From positions 977 to 36,577 of the forward strand of contig DJPH01000024.1 of NCBI GenBank assembly GCA_002439755.1: a stretch of DNA of 35,601 nucleotides, in the 5' to 3' direction. Below, in pieces: positions 8,917 to 16,675 of the stretch; within the stretch, counting starts at the first letter, position 1; each line of letters starts with the position of its first letter. Below the pieces are notes generated by a model. The model was not told the DNA's origin and did no database searches. It was given only the letters and a program-made list of their open reading frames with translations. This DNA is from Prevotellaceae bacterium UBA6417. Its GTDB lineage: Bacteria; Bacteroidota; Bacteroidia; Bacteroidales; Bacteroidaceae. Made by a program: the position numbers and the translations under genes.

Positions 8917-10284
8917 ATGTCATTCCTTAGTCCTCCTCCTTTCAAGGAAGAAATGTCTTCCGAAAAAGTCTCCAAGAGTTATCCTTTGCTACGGTGGCAA
9001 GTTTTCCTGGGCGCATTCATCGGCTACGCGGGTTTTTACATCGTTCGCAAGAACTTTTCCATGGCCATACCGATGCTCGAACCTTTCGGATTTGAAAAGG
9101 GAGAATTAGGAATTGTCCTTTCTATGAATGCCGTAGCCTACGGATTCTCCAAATTCATCATGGCCAGCATATCCGACCGTAGCAACGCACGCCATTTTTT
9201 GCCGTTAGGTTTGATTCTGGCAGCTCTTTCCATGATGTTCATGATAGTCCCCATCCAATACATTGGTGCAGAACACAAGGAATGGGCCATCATACTGATG
9301 GCTGCGCTCAACTTCCTCGTTGGCTGGTTCAACGGAATGGGGTGGCCTCCATGCGGGCGTGTCATGACCCACTGGTTTTCCCAAAAAGAACGTGGAACCT
9401 GGATGTCTATTTGGAATTGCGCCCACAATGTTGGCGGTGCTTTGGTCGGGCCAATGGCAGTCTATGGTGCCATCTGGTTTGGTTCTTGGTTTTATGGAGC
9501 CGACGAACAACGATATTTCCTCATCGGCACATACTTGTTTCCTTCGTGTGTCGCCATTCTGATTGCCGTTATAGCTTACTGCCTCATTCGCGACACACCG
9601 CAATCATGCGGTTTGCCTTCCATTGAGAAATGGCGCAACGACTATACAGACTCTTATAGTGCAAAATCCGAAGAGGTCTTATCCTCCAAAGAAATATTCA
9701 GGACAGTACTTACCAATAAATACCTTTGGTACATTGCTCTTTCCAACGCCTTCGTCTATATGGTACGTTATGGCTGTCTGGATTGGGCTCCCACCATTCT
9801 GACAGAGCGCGGCATCAACATAAAGGATGCCGGATGGGCTTACTTCGCTTATGAAATGGCAGCCATTCCGGGCACTCTGGTTTGTGGATGGCTAAGCGAC
9901 CACGTATTTAAAGGCAAGCGTGCCTTGCCAACCATCATATTCATGAGCATCGTTGCTCTATTCATCACCATTTACTGGCAATGTCTCGATGACATCAACA
10001 TTGTATTGATTTGCTTGATAGCCATCGGATTCTTCATTTATGGCCCTGTGATGCTGATTGGCGTACAGGCACTCGATCTCGCACCAAAAAATGCAGCAGG
10101 TACAGCAGCCGGGCTCACCGGATTCATGGGATACGTTTTAGGAACGGCACTTTTGGCCAATATAGTTATAGGCTATGTTGCCCAACATGCAGGATGGAAT
10201 TGGACTTTCCTTCTTCTTGTCGGAAGTTGCATTATATCCATTCTCTTCATGCTGCTTACATACAAGACAGAAAAAAACAACTAA
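8917..10284 (+). CDS. glpT: Glycerol-3-phosphate:phosphate antiporter
   Basis: A 455-residue major-facilitator protein of the organophosphate:phosphate antiporter group with about 12 TM segments. It exchanges external glycerol 3-phosphate for internal phosphate. It closely follows E. coli GlpT as I recall it: Y-I-V-R-K-N-F-S (R44, like substrate-binding R45), S-D-R-S-N-A-R, G-M-G-W-P-P-C-G-R, W-N-C-A-H-N-V-G-G (the substrate-site His), R-D-T-P-Q-S-C-G-L-P, and V-R-Y-G-C-L-D-W (the second binding Arg). An alternative start at 8953 removes 12 residues that are not conserved. It lies 28 bases after glpD and 6 bases before the glycerol-1-phosphate dehydrogenase. Confidence 0.93.
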   Translation: MSFLSPPPFKEEMSSEKVSKSYPLLRWQVFLGAFIGYAGFYIVRKNFSMAIPMLEPFGFEKGELGIVLSMNAVAYGFSKFIMASISDRSNARHFLPLGLILAALSMMFMIVPIQYIGAEHKEWAIILMAALNFLVGWFNGMGWPPCGRVMTHWFSQKERGTWMSIWNCAHNVGGALVGPMAVYGAIWFGSWFYGADEQRYFLIGTYLFPSCVAILIAVIAYCLIRDTPQSCGLPSIEKWRNDYTDSYSAKSEEVLSSKEIFRTVLTNKYLWYIALSNAFVYMVRYGCLDWAPTILTERGINIKDAGWAYFAYEMAAIPGTLVCGWLSDHVFKGKRALPTIIFMSIVALFITIYWQCLDDINIVLICLIAIGFFIYGPVMLIGVQALDLAPKNAAGTAAGLTGFMGYVLGTALLANIVIGYVAQHAGWNWTFLLLVGSCIISILFMLLTYKTEKNN

Positions 10285-10290
10285 ACCACA

Positions 10291-11634
10291 ATGGATAGAA
10301 TCAAGCTCGCGCTCGAAAACGCGACCTACACAAAGGCCATTTGCATAGGACAGGGAATCTTAGGCGAAACTGCCCGAATCTTCAAAGAACAATTCCCCGG
10401 AAAACGTGCCATCATCATCGCCTGTAAAAGAACTTATGACATTGAAGGAAAGGACATAGCTGAAATCTTGCGCAATGCCTGCATCGAACAAGATGCACCT
10501 TACATTTTCGATGAGCCGGAAATGCACGCCGAATGGAAATACATTGACCGGCTGGATGCCATTCTGAAGACGACAGATGCCATTCCTATTGCCATAGGTT
10601 CGGGCACCATCAACGACATCACCAAACTGAGCTCCTACCATACCAACCGGCCCTACATGATTGTTGCAACGGCAGCATCAATGGACGGATATGTGGCATT
10701 CGGTGCATCCATCACGAAAGACGGAGCAAAGACAACATTCCCCTGCGCCTCGCCACAAGCCGTCATTGCCGACATTGACGTTCTGGCAACGGCACCCCAG
10801 AAGATGACGGCAAGCGGCTATGCAGATTTATTTGCCAAAGTACCTGCCGGTGCCGATTGGATTTTGGCCGATGCTTTAGGCATTGAGCCCATCGACCCGG
10901 TTGCGTTTTCCATCGTACAGGACGGGCTTCACGATGCCTTGTCCGACCCTGCCGGTGCACGTGACGGCAATCCGAAAGCTCTTCGCGGACTCATCGAAGG
11001 TCTCATGCTGGGCGGATTCGCCATGCAAGCATACCCAAAATCAAGTCGTCCCGCCAGCGGTGCTGACCATCAGTTCAGTCATTTGCTCAACATGGAACAT
11101 TTCGTCATGCACAACGGCCAAGCCCCATCCCACGGCTTTCAGGTAAGCATCGGCACACTTCTCTCTCTTTCTTTCTATGAATCATTGCTTGAAACCGATG
11201 TCAACAGCATTGACATCGAAAAATGTATACAGGCATGGCCCGACCTTGCGACACAGGAGCAACAAGCCTTGAAAATGTTTGAAGGAACAGACTTTCCCAC
11301 CCTCGGGGCCACCGAAATCAAGGCTAAATACATCTCATCTGATGCTCTTCGCGAACAGCTGCAATTGTTCAAAGACAAATGGGACGAAACCCGTCCTCGC
11401 CTGAAACGCCAGCTCGTACCGGTAGCCGAAGCCGTAAAGCGTCTCCGAACCGTAGGAGCTCCCACAACCCCCGAAGACATCGATTTGCCACGCACACGGC
11501 TACGCAACAGCATTATACCCGCACTATCCATACGCCGCCGTTTTACCATCCTCGACCTCGGCTTAAGGACATGCCAGCTTGACCGCTGGACAGACCATCT
11601 GTTTGGAAAAGGCGGATTGTGGGAAACCAACTAA
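10291..11634 (+). CDS. sn-Glycerol-1-phosphate dehydrogenase (AraM/EgsA family)
   Basis: A 447-residue member of the iron-containing alcohol dehydrogenase/dehydroquinate synthase superfamily. It interconverts sn-glycerol 1-phosphate and dihydroxyacetone phosphate with NAD(P)H. Seen in the sequence: nucleotide motif G-S-G-T-I-N-D-I-T-K (103-112), A-S-M-D-G-Y (129-134), S-G-Y-A-D-L-F-A-K (175-183) with metal ligand D179, S-G-A-D-H-Q-F-S-H (256-264), and P-S-H-G-F-Q-V (279-285) supplying metal-binding His. These are hallmarks of B. subtilis AraM and archaeal EgsA. It is longer than AraM at the C-terminus. The neighbourhood (GlpD, two antiporters, phosphatase) points to catabolism of imported glycerol 1-phosphate rather than lipid synthesis, but the sequence does not fix the direction. 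Confidence 0.9.
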   Translation: MDRIKLALENATYTKAICIGQGILGETARIFKEQFPGKRAIIIACKRTYDIEGKDIAEILRNACIEQDAPYIFDEPEMHAEWKYIDRLDAILKTTDAIPIAIGSGTINDITKLSSYHTNRPYMIVATAASMDGYVAFGASITKDGAKTTFPCASPQAVIADIDVLATAPQKMTASGYADLFAKVPAGADWILADALGIEPIDPVAFSIVQDGLHDALSDPAGARDGNPKALRGLIEGLMLGGFAMQAYPKSSRPASGADHQFSHLLNMEHFVMHNGQAPSHGFQVSIGTLLSLSFYESLLETDVNSIDIEKCIQAWPDLATQEQQALKMFEGTDFPTLGATEIKAKYISSDALREQLQLFKDKWDETRPRLKRQLVPVAEAVKRLRTVGAPTTPEDIDLPRTRLRNSIIPALSIRRRFTILDLGLRTCQLDRWTDHLFGKGGLWETN

Positions 11635-11654
11635 AAAACAAATATCAATATACC

Positions 11655-13124
11655 ATGACAGCATCCAAATTATTCAAATATTGGCAATGGCGCACCATCA
11701 TCACAACAATGGTAGGCTATGCCTTGTTCTACTTTGTAAGAAAGAACTTCTCATTTGCCATTCCCGGGCTAAGCGCGGAATACGGCATCACAAAGACCAG
11801 TTTCGGCATCATCATGACCGTCGTAACCATTGTCTACGGCATCTCGCGTTTTCTTAACGGATTGGTTGCCGACCGCATCAATGCACGCTATCACATGGCC
11901 ATCGGCCTGTTCCTTTGTGCCATAGCCAACTATGCCTTCGGCTTCGGCGCCGACCTAAGCACCCTTCTGACAGGTGAAACAAGTGGGGCGCAATTCACTA
12001 ACACTATGGTTCTGATATTCGGAATCATTCTTATACTCAACAACTTTCTGCAAGGAAGCGGATTTCCGCCCTGTGCCCGTCTGCTCACCCATTGGATTCC
12101 CCAACAGGAACTGGCCACAAAGATGTCTGTATGGAACACTTCCCACTCCATCGGTGCAAGCATCGTTGCCATTCTCTGCGGCTATATCATGGGAACATTG
12201 GGAACCAACATGAGTGCCAATCCCGAAATCGTAGCCTCCATTGCCGCCCATCTGAATATCGACATGTCCGACTCCGAACGAATGCAAAGCGTACTTGAGT
12301 CGGCAGCCCACATGGGAGCCTGGCGCTGGTGCTTCTGGATTCCGGCCACCATCGCCTTGGCAGGTTCCATCGGCATTTTCCTCTTCTTGCGCGATACCCC
12401 GTCGTCGGTAGGGCTGCCCGAACTGCATGCCATCAACAAAACGGGCAAAGGCTCGTCTGCCGAATACAAGCAATTCATCCGCAAGCATGTTTTTCGCAAC
12501 AAATGGATTTGGATTCTCGGCATCGCCAACTTCTTCGTCTACATCGTTCGCTTCGCCGTACTCGATTGGGGGCCCACCTTCCTGAAAGAAGCTCGCGGCA
12601 TGTCCCTGTCCAATGCCGGATGGACCGTTGCCATCTTTGAGATATTCGGCATCATAGGAATGCTCGTCAGCGGATATGCCACCGACAAATGGCTCAAGGG
12701 AAAAGCCCACCGCACCTGCGTCTACTGCATGCTGGGCGTTGTCGTCTTCATGACAATCTTCCTGCTGCTGCCAGGCGGAACAAGCATGGGGCTCATGATT
12801 ATTGTCCTCGCCATGGCCGGCTTCTTCATCTACGGTCCACAGGCCCTTATCGGCATCGCGGCAGCCAACCAGGCCACCAACCGCGCGGCAGCAACGGCCA
12901 ACGGACTGACCGGCCTTTTCGGCTACGCCAGCGGTTTGGTCTCCGGTGTAGGCGTAGGTCTCTTTGTCGACATCATGAATCGTATAAATCCTGCCAAAAG
13001 CTGGGACTACGTATTTATCGGCATGATTGCCATCGCTGTTATCGGCATGATTGTTTTCTTGCTGATGTGGAATGCCAAAGCCGACGGATACGATGAAACA
13101 GAACACAACACGACAGACAACTGA
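11655..13124 (+). CDS. Second organophosphate:phosphate antiporter (UhpT/PgtP/GlpT family)
   Basis: A 489-residue major-facilitator protein related to, but clearly distinct from, the GlpT two genes upstream. Shared family features: F-V-R-K-N-F-S-F-A-I-P at 27-37 (R29 in the phosphate-binding position), G-F-P-P-C-A-R, W-N-T-S-H-S-I-G, R-D-T-P-S-S-V-G-L-P, and V-R-F-A-V-L-D-W-G-P. It has about 40 extra residues between TM5 and TM6 (around N-M-S-A-N-P-E-I), which GlpT lacks. Its substrate cannot be read from sequence; glycerol 1-phosphate or another glycerophosphate is inferred from its place right after the G1P dehydrogenase. The ATG at 11655, 20 bases after the previous stop, is preferred over the GTG at 11619, which lies inside the previous gene. 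Confidence 0.88.
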   Translation: MTASKLFKYWQWRTIITTMVGYALFYFVRKNFSFAIPGLSAEYGITKTSFGIIMTVVTIVYGISRFLNGLVADRINARYHMAIGLFLCAIANYAFGFGADLSTLLTGETSGAQFTNTMVLIFGIILILNNFLQGSGFPPCARLLTHWIPQQELATKMSVWNTSHSIGASIVAILCGYIMGTLGTNMSANPEIVASIAAHLNIDMSDSERMQSVLESAAHMGAWRWCFWIPATIALAGSIGIFLFLRDTPSSVGLPELHAINKTGKGSSAEYKQFIRKHVFRNKWIWILGIANFFVYIVRFAVLDWGPTFLKEARGMSLSNAGWTVAIFEIFGIIGMLVSGYATDKWLKGKAHRTCVYCMLGVVVFMTIFLLLPGGTSMGLMIIVLAMAGFFIYGPQALIGIAAANQATNRAAATANGLTGLFGYASGLVSGVGVGLFVDIMNRINPAKSWDYVFIGMIAIAVIGMIVFLLMWNAKADGYDETEHNTTDN

Positions 13125-13126
13125 AC

Positions 13127-13957
13127 ATGAACACGAATCTTCAGCAAAAGCTGGCCCGCATCAAGCATGTAGCCCTCGATATGGACGGAACCATCTATAT
13201 GGGCAACAGCCTTTTTCCTTTCACCATACCCTTCCTCGACAAACTGAAAGGCATGGGCATCTCCTATTCTTTCCTAACCAACAACCCGTCCAAATCGTTA
13301 GACGACTACCTTCTGAAACTGGCCGGAATGGGCATACATGCCACTGAAGAGGAAATGTATACCACGACCGTGGCTACCATTGACTATCTGAAAGCCAACC
13401 TCCCCACGGCCAAACGGCTGTTTCTACTCGGAACGCCCAGCATGATTTCTCAATTCGAGAAAGCCGGCTACGTCTCCACTTCCGACAGTGCCGATGACAC
13501 GCCCGATGCCGTCATTGCCGCATTCGACATGACATTGACCTATTCACGCCTGTGCCGCGCAGCATGGTGGATTTCACAAGGCCTGCCCTACATCGCCACC
13601 AATCCCGACCGCGTCTGTCCCACCAACGAACGGACCATCCTCGTCGACTGCGGTTCCATCTGCCAATGTCTGGAACATGCCACAGGCCGTCGTCCCGACA
13701 TCACATTGGGCAAACCCGACCCCAACATGCTCATCGGCATCCTGCGACAAAAGCATCTTCAACCCGAACAAATTGCCATGGTGGGCGACCGCATCTATAC
13801 CGACATCAAAATGGCACAAAACGCCCATGCCTTCGGCGTGCTCGTACTCTCGGGCGAAACCACGGCAGAGACAGCCGCAGCTGCCCCCGAGCCTCCCGAC
13901 CTGACCGTGGCCAATATAGAAGAGCTGGGCAACCTGCTGGAACAATCACACAAATAA
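13127..13957 (+). CDS. HAD-IIA (NagD/AraL-like) sugar-phosphate or glycerol-phosphate phosphatase
   Basis: A 276-residue cytoplasmic phosphatase of the HAD superfamily, subfamily IIA. Motif I is D-M-D-G-T (D18 nucleophile, D20 acid/base), motif II F-L-T-N-N (49-53), motif III K196 in G-K-P-D-P, and motif IV G-D-R-I-Y-T-D-I (D221, D226). The C2-type cap lies between residues about 80 and 190. Length and motif order fit NagD, AraL and phosphoglycolate/glycerol-phosphate phosphatases. It starts 2 bases after the antiporter stop, the last gene of the operon. In B. subtilis araL (same subfamily) is next to araM, so the pairing with a glycerol-1-phosphate dehydrogenase recurs here. It might drain excess glycerophosphate or dihydroxyacetone phosphate; the substrate is not known. 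Confidence 0.88.
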   Translation: MNTNLQQKLARIKHVALDMDGTIYMGNSLFPFTIPFLDKLKGMGISYSFLTNNPSKSLDDYLLKLAGMGIHATEEEMYTTTVATIDYLKANLPTAKRLFLLGTPSMISQFEKAGYVSTSDSADDTPDAVIAAFDMTLTYSRLCRAAWWISQGLPYIATNPDRVCPTNERTILVDCGSICQCLEHATGRRPDITLGKPDPNMLIGILRQKHLQPEQIAMVGDRIYTDIKMAQNAHAFGVLVLSGETTAETAAAAPEPPDLTVANIEELGNLLEQSHK

Positions 13958-13969
13958 AGCCACCAAGAC

Positions 13970-14012
13970 TTGATGGACATCAATGCGTAGCATGCGCATT
14001 ATTGTCCATCAA
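13970..14012. terminator. Long hairpin between converging operons (possible two-way terminator)
   Basis: TTGATGGACA (13970-13979) pairs with TGTCCATCAA (14003-14012), and inside it AATGCG (13982-13987) pairs with CGCATT (13995-14000), giving a 16-bp stem with one small internal loop. It overlaps the last codons of the caspase gene and lies just after the phosphatase gene. No strict T run follows on either strand, so termination is inferred from its position only. Confidence 0.5.
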
Positions 14013-14765
14013 TATTAATCGCTTATTAAAGTAACCCCACATCACGGGATGCTGGCGGCCTTGCACGGCTTCAACCACCTTCTTATAGACATAAGCATAC
14101 ATCTCCCATGCCGTTATACGTCCGTTCTTGTCGGCATCGGCCGCACCCCTGAAGGCCTCTGCCAGATATTTCGTAAAATAACCGTTGTCGTATATCGGGG
14201 TTTCATACGAGCTTTCGTTTCCACGCGACGAAAGAAACAGCATTATCTGCGACTTCTTGATCCGGTCCTCACCCAGCGAGTCTTTTTTCGTCACTGTCGG
14301 CTTCCTCAATCCGCCCGAATGGCAGGCATCGGCCATCACGAACTTGCCATAGGCCTTGCTTTTTGCAAATACCTTGCGCACATCCTCATAGCTCAGGCAG
14401 CACTCCTCGCCGCCCGTATTGAAATCATAGGGACAAAAGCCTCCCGTATATCCGTGGCCGCTGAAAAAAAGCATCACAATGTCTCTTCGCCCGGCTTTCG
14501 CAAAGAGCCGTTCCATTGCATGTCTGATGCTGTCGCCGGTCGCCTCCTTGTTTTTCAGCACAACCACCTCGCTGTTTCTTTGCGACATGATGCGTGTTAT
14601 CGTATCCACATCGTTTATCGGCATCCGCAACACGGGAATACTTTCGTTGGCATACTGCGACACACCGACGGCCAGCAGGTAAATCTTGCTTTTTTGTGCC
14701 CGGCAGCCAACAGCCGCCAGGCACAAAATCACAGCAAGAAGCGTCTTATAAAAATTCGTTGACAT
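13980..14765 (-). CDS. Exported caspase-family (peptidase C14) protein with an EF-hand-like loop
   Basis: About 261 residues (266 if the in-frame ATG at 14780 is used). A signal peptide ends in L-A-A-V-G-C-R-A-Q, which could be cleaved after C-R-A or lipidated at the Cys. The p20-like caspase fold follows: K-I-Y-L-L-A-V-G-V at its start, catalytic His in F-F-S-G-H-G-Y, catalytic Cys in A-D-A-C-H-S-G-G (H109 and C153 in the longer numbering). Residues 215-226 (D-A-D-K-N-G-R-I-T-A-W-E) match the 12-residue Ca2+-binding loop D-x-D-x-N-G-x-I-x-x-x-E. It is the last gene of the twelve-gene minus-strand cluster and overlaps the preceding acidic-protein gene by 20 bases (35 with the longer start), suggesting coupled translation. 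Substrate unknown. Confidence 0.88.
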   Translation of the reverse strand: MSTNFYKTLLAVILCLAAVGCRAQKSKIYLLAVGVSQYANESIPVLRMPINDVDTITRIMSQRNSEVVVLKNKEATGDSIRHAMERLFAKAGRRDIVMLFFSGHGYTGGFCPYDFNTGGEECCLSYEDVRKVFAKSKAYGKFVMADACHSGGLRKPTVTKKDSLGEDRIKKSQIMLFLSSRGNESSYETPIYDNGYFTKYLAEAFRGAADADKNGRITAWEMYAYVYKKVVEAVQGRQHPVMWGYFNKRLILMDNNAHATH

Positions 14766-15522
14766 CAGCATTGTTCTCAAAGTCGGGAATCGACGAATCG
14801 TTGCTGCCCAGCAAATCGTCTACAACGCCATTGGCTTTGTCAATAAATTCGTCCAACAAGTCAGGATCGTCCGTCACTTCCTTTTCGTCCTCAATGCTGT
14901 TTTCTTCTGGCACTTCGCAAGTAGCATCGATCAGCTCTTCTGCGCCGTCTCCCAATTCCTCTTCAGCAGGTATCGGATCTTCGCTCTCCGTTATCGACCA
15001 TTTGATTTCGGCTGTCGGCTGCTGTTCGTCAGCTTCGGCCTCCGGCTGAGCTTCCGTTACGGCAGCTTCGGTAGCTTCGGCCGTAACGATTGTTCCGGCA
15101 TCGTCCGTCAATTCTTCTGTCAAGGCTTCCTCGGGTGTCTCTTCTGTTGCTTCGGGCTCTGTCGGTTCGGCTTCCTCCAGCACTTCATCGTCGAGAGCCT
15201 CTATGCCTTCCACCACATCGGCCTCAACATCAGCTTCAACGTCGGCCTCAACATCGGCTTCCGGCTCCTCTTCCGATATAGGTTCTGTCTTCTCTATCTC
15301 AATGTTTGCTTCTTCGGCAAGCATTTCGTCGTCAAAGTTTTCATTTCTTTGTTCATCACCTTTATTTTCAGGCTTTTTCTCATGGTGCTCAACTTTGGCT
15401 TCCTCTGCCGCTTCTTTGCCTTGCGACATGCCCAATTCAACATCATCCAAAATCGTTGCTCCTGCAACCGTGGCCCCGCCTGCTATCGCGGCACCGGCCA
15501 CCAATTTTTCTTTCTTACTCAT
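14746..15522 (-). CDS. Highly acidic low-complexity protein with a short N-terminal hydrophobic segment
   Basis: A 258-residue protein. Residues 8-24 form a Gly/Ala-rich hydrophobic stretch (V-A-G-A-A-I-A-G-G-A-T-V-A-G-A-T-I), preceded by K-K-E-K, which could be a membrane segment. The rest is very rich in Glu and Asp, with Ala, Thr and Pro, and probably disordered. Residues 88-103 are four tandem copies of E-A-D-V. I recognise no domain. The start overlaps the previous gene's end by 8 bases, and its own end overlaps the caspase start, so the three genes are translated from one message. It could be a Ca2+-binding or linker protein, or a caspase substrate; none of these is shown. Confidence 0.7.
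   Translation of the reverse strand: MSKKEKLVAGAAIAGGATVAGATILDDVELGMSQGKEAAEEAKVEHHEKKPENKGDEQRNENFDDEMLAEEANIEIEKTEPISEEEPEADVEADVEADVEADVVEGIEALDDEVLEEAEPTEPEATEETPEEALTEELTDDAGTIVTAEATEAAVTEAQPEAEADEQQPTAEIKWSITESEDPIPAEEELGDGAEELIDATCEVPEENSIEDEKEVTDDPDLLDEFIDKANGVVDDLLGSNDSSIPDFENNADVNEFL
15214..15261 (-). repeat. Four tandem 12-base units encoding E-A-D-V
   Basis: Four near-identical 12-base units in phase with codons inside the acidic-protein gene. A change in copy number would keep the frame and vary protein length by four residues. Confidence 0.7.
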
Positions 15523-16660
15523 CAGTCTTTTTATTTCTATTGGTTATGTTATCGTTTAATACATTCCTGATATTTGCCGTCGGCAGATACAGATAGGCTT
15601 TCACCTGCATCGGCCTGTACGACACCGCAGCCTTTGTCAGACCTGTCAGCCTGAACAGATGCACATAGCCGGCCGCCGTGTTGCACAGATACAGCCAGCA
15701 CTCATAAGCCTCGTCGTCGGCTTCGGCCAATCCGAAATAGGGCCTGCATCCCTGCCTGCCGGCCAGTTGCATCAGCTGATAGATGTTACACCGCACAGAT
15801 TCCTTTCTGAAATCGTCGCGCACCACATCCATCTGCAAAACCCTTTTCTTATAGGTCGAGTCTTCCGACAAGAACATGTTGGCCATACTTTCCATCGGAT
15901 AGCGGCGGTCATACAAGAGCCGCGCCTTTCCTCCGGCCGTCTTGCGATAATAGGTGTCGCCGTTGATGCCCTTCTGCAGGTAATGGCCGGCCCGGCGCAC
16001 ATAAAACATTCCGTCGGCCGAAAGTTCCATATCGTCTATAGCCGGACAGATATCCGCATTGCCCGTTTTCACACCCGGCCGGTTTGCCTCTTTGCCAAGG
16101 TCGCGCACAAAGTTGGCCGTCAGTTCCTTCCTGCTGCTGTTGGCCATCATGTCATACTTCAATGGAAACCTCAGACGCAGCTTTTTTGCTGCGCCCAAGG
16201 TCCAAGTCACCTCATACACCTTGTCTTCATGGTTGTCGATGATTACGGGGGTTTTCTCTGTTACCTTTTCCCAATCCGACCATTTGCCTTCGACACATTT
16301 CAAATCCTTATTGGCAAACGGGTTTTCCGACACGCCGAACACCCTGTCCAACAAGGCATATTCCAGGTAATTGTAGACGGGCGACGGCTGCAAAGCCTTC
16401 ATGCGCCGGTCAAACAGGGGCATTCCGATATAATCCACCTGTCGTTCCCTGTTGATGTTCAGGCCCACGCGCCGTCCCTTTACTTTCAGCGTCGTATAAC
16501 CCGTCCTCAACGTATCGGCCATGCTTCCTATGCGCAACTTCTCTACCGCCGCCCTCATATAGTCCGAATGAAACGTCACCTTTTGGCCATGACACCACCG
16601 GGCAACGCCCCATAGCACCATGCACAACAACAGGCAACCCGACATTTTCTTTCTATCCAT
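15515..16660 (-). CDS. Exported protein of unknown function (381 aa)
   Basis: A 381-residue protein with a signal peptide (residues 1-25, ending W-C-H-G-Q, probable cleavage before the Gln). The mature part has no further membrane segment. Visible features are a Trp-containing stretch (E-G-K-W-S-D-W-E-K) near residue 127, a central charged region and a Cys-containing C-terminal third (S-V-R-C-N-I-Y-Q-L, Y-E-C-W-L-Y-L-C). I do not recognise the family. It lies 15 bases after the large repeat protein and overlaps the acidic-protein start by 8 bases. Its place between the surface protein and the caspase suggests a periplasmic or surface role in the same system (inference). Confidence 0.7.
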   Translation of the reverse strand: MDRKKMSGCLLLCMVLWGVARWCHGQKVTFHSDYMRAAVEKLRIGSMADTLRTGYTTLKVKGRRVGLNINRERQVDYIGMPLFDRRMKALQPSPVYNYLEYALLDRVFGVSENPFANKDLKCVEGKWSDWEKVTEKTPVIIDNHEDKVYEVTWTLGAAKKLRLRFPLKYDMMANSSRKELTANFVRDLGKEANRPGVKTGNADICPAIDDMELSADGMFYVRRAGHYLQKGINGDTYYRKTAGGKARLLYDRRYPMESMANMFLSEDSTYKKRVLQMDVVRDDFRKESVRCNIYQLMQLAGRQGCRPYFGLAEADDEAYECWLYLCNTAAGYVHLFRLTGLTKAAVSYRPMQVKAYLYLPTANIRNVLNDNITNRNKKTDE

Positions 16661-16675
16661 TGTTCCGACAGTTTT

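Noticed and set aside
11955..13106. 383-codon open frame on the minus strand
   Set aside because: It lies wholly opposite the second antiporter gene, whose protein is clearly recognised. The translation is low-complexity (G, D, E, H rich) with no signal or motif.
15659..16615. 318-codon open frame on the plus strand
   Set aside because: Antisense to the 381-residue exported protein, which has a proper signal peptide and fits the operon; the plus-strand translation has no recognisable features.
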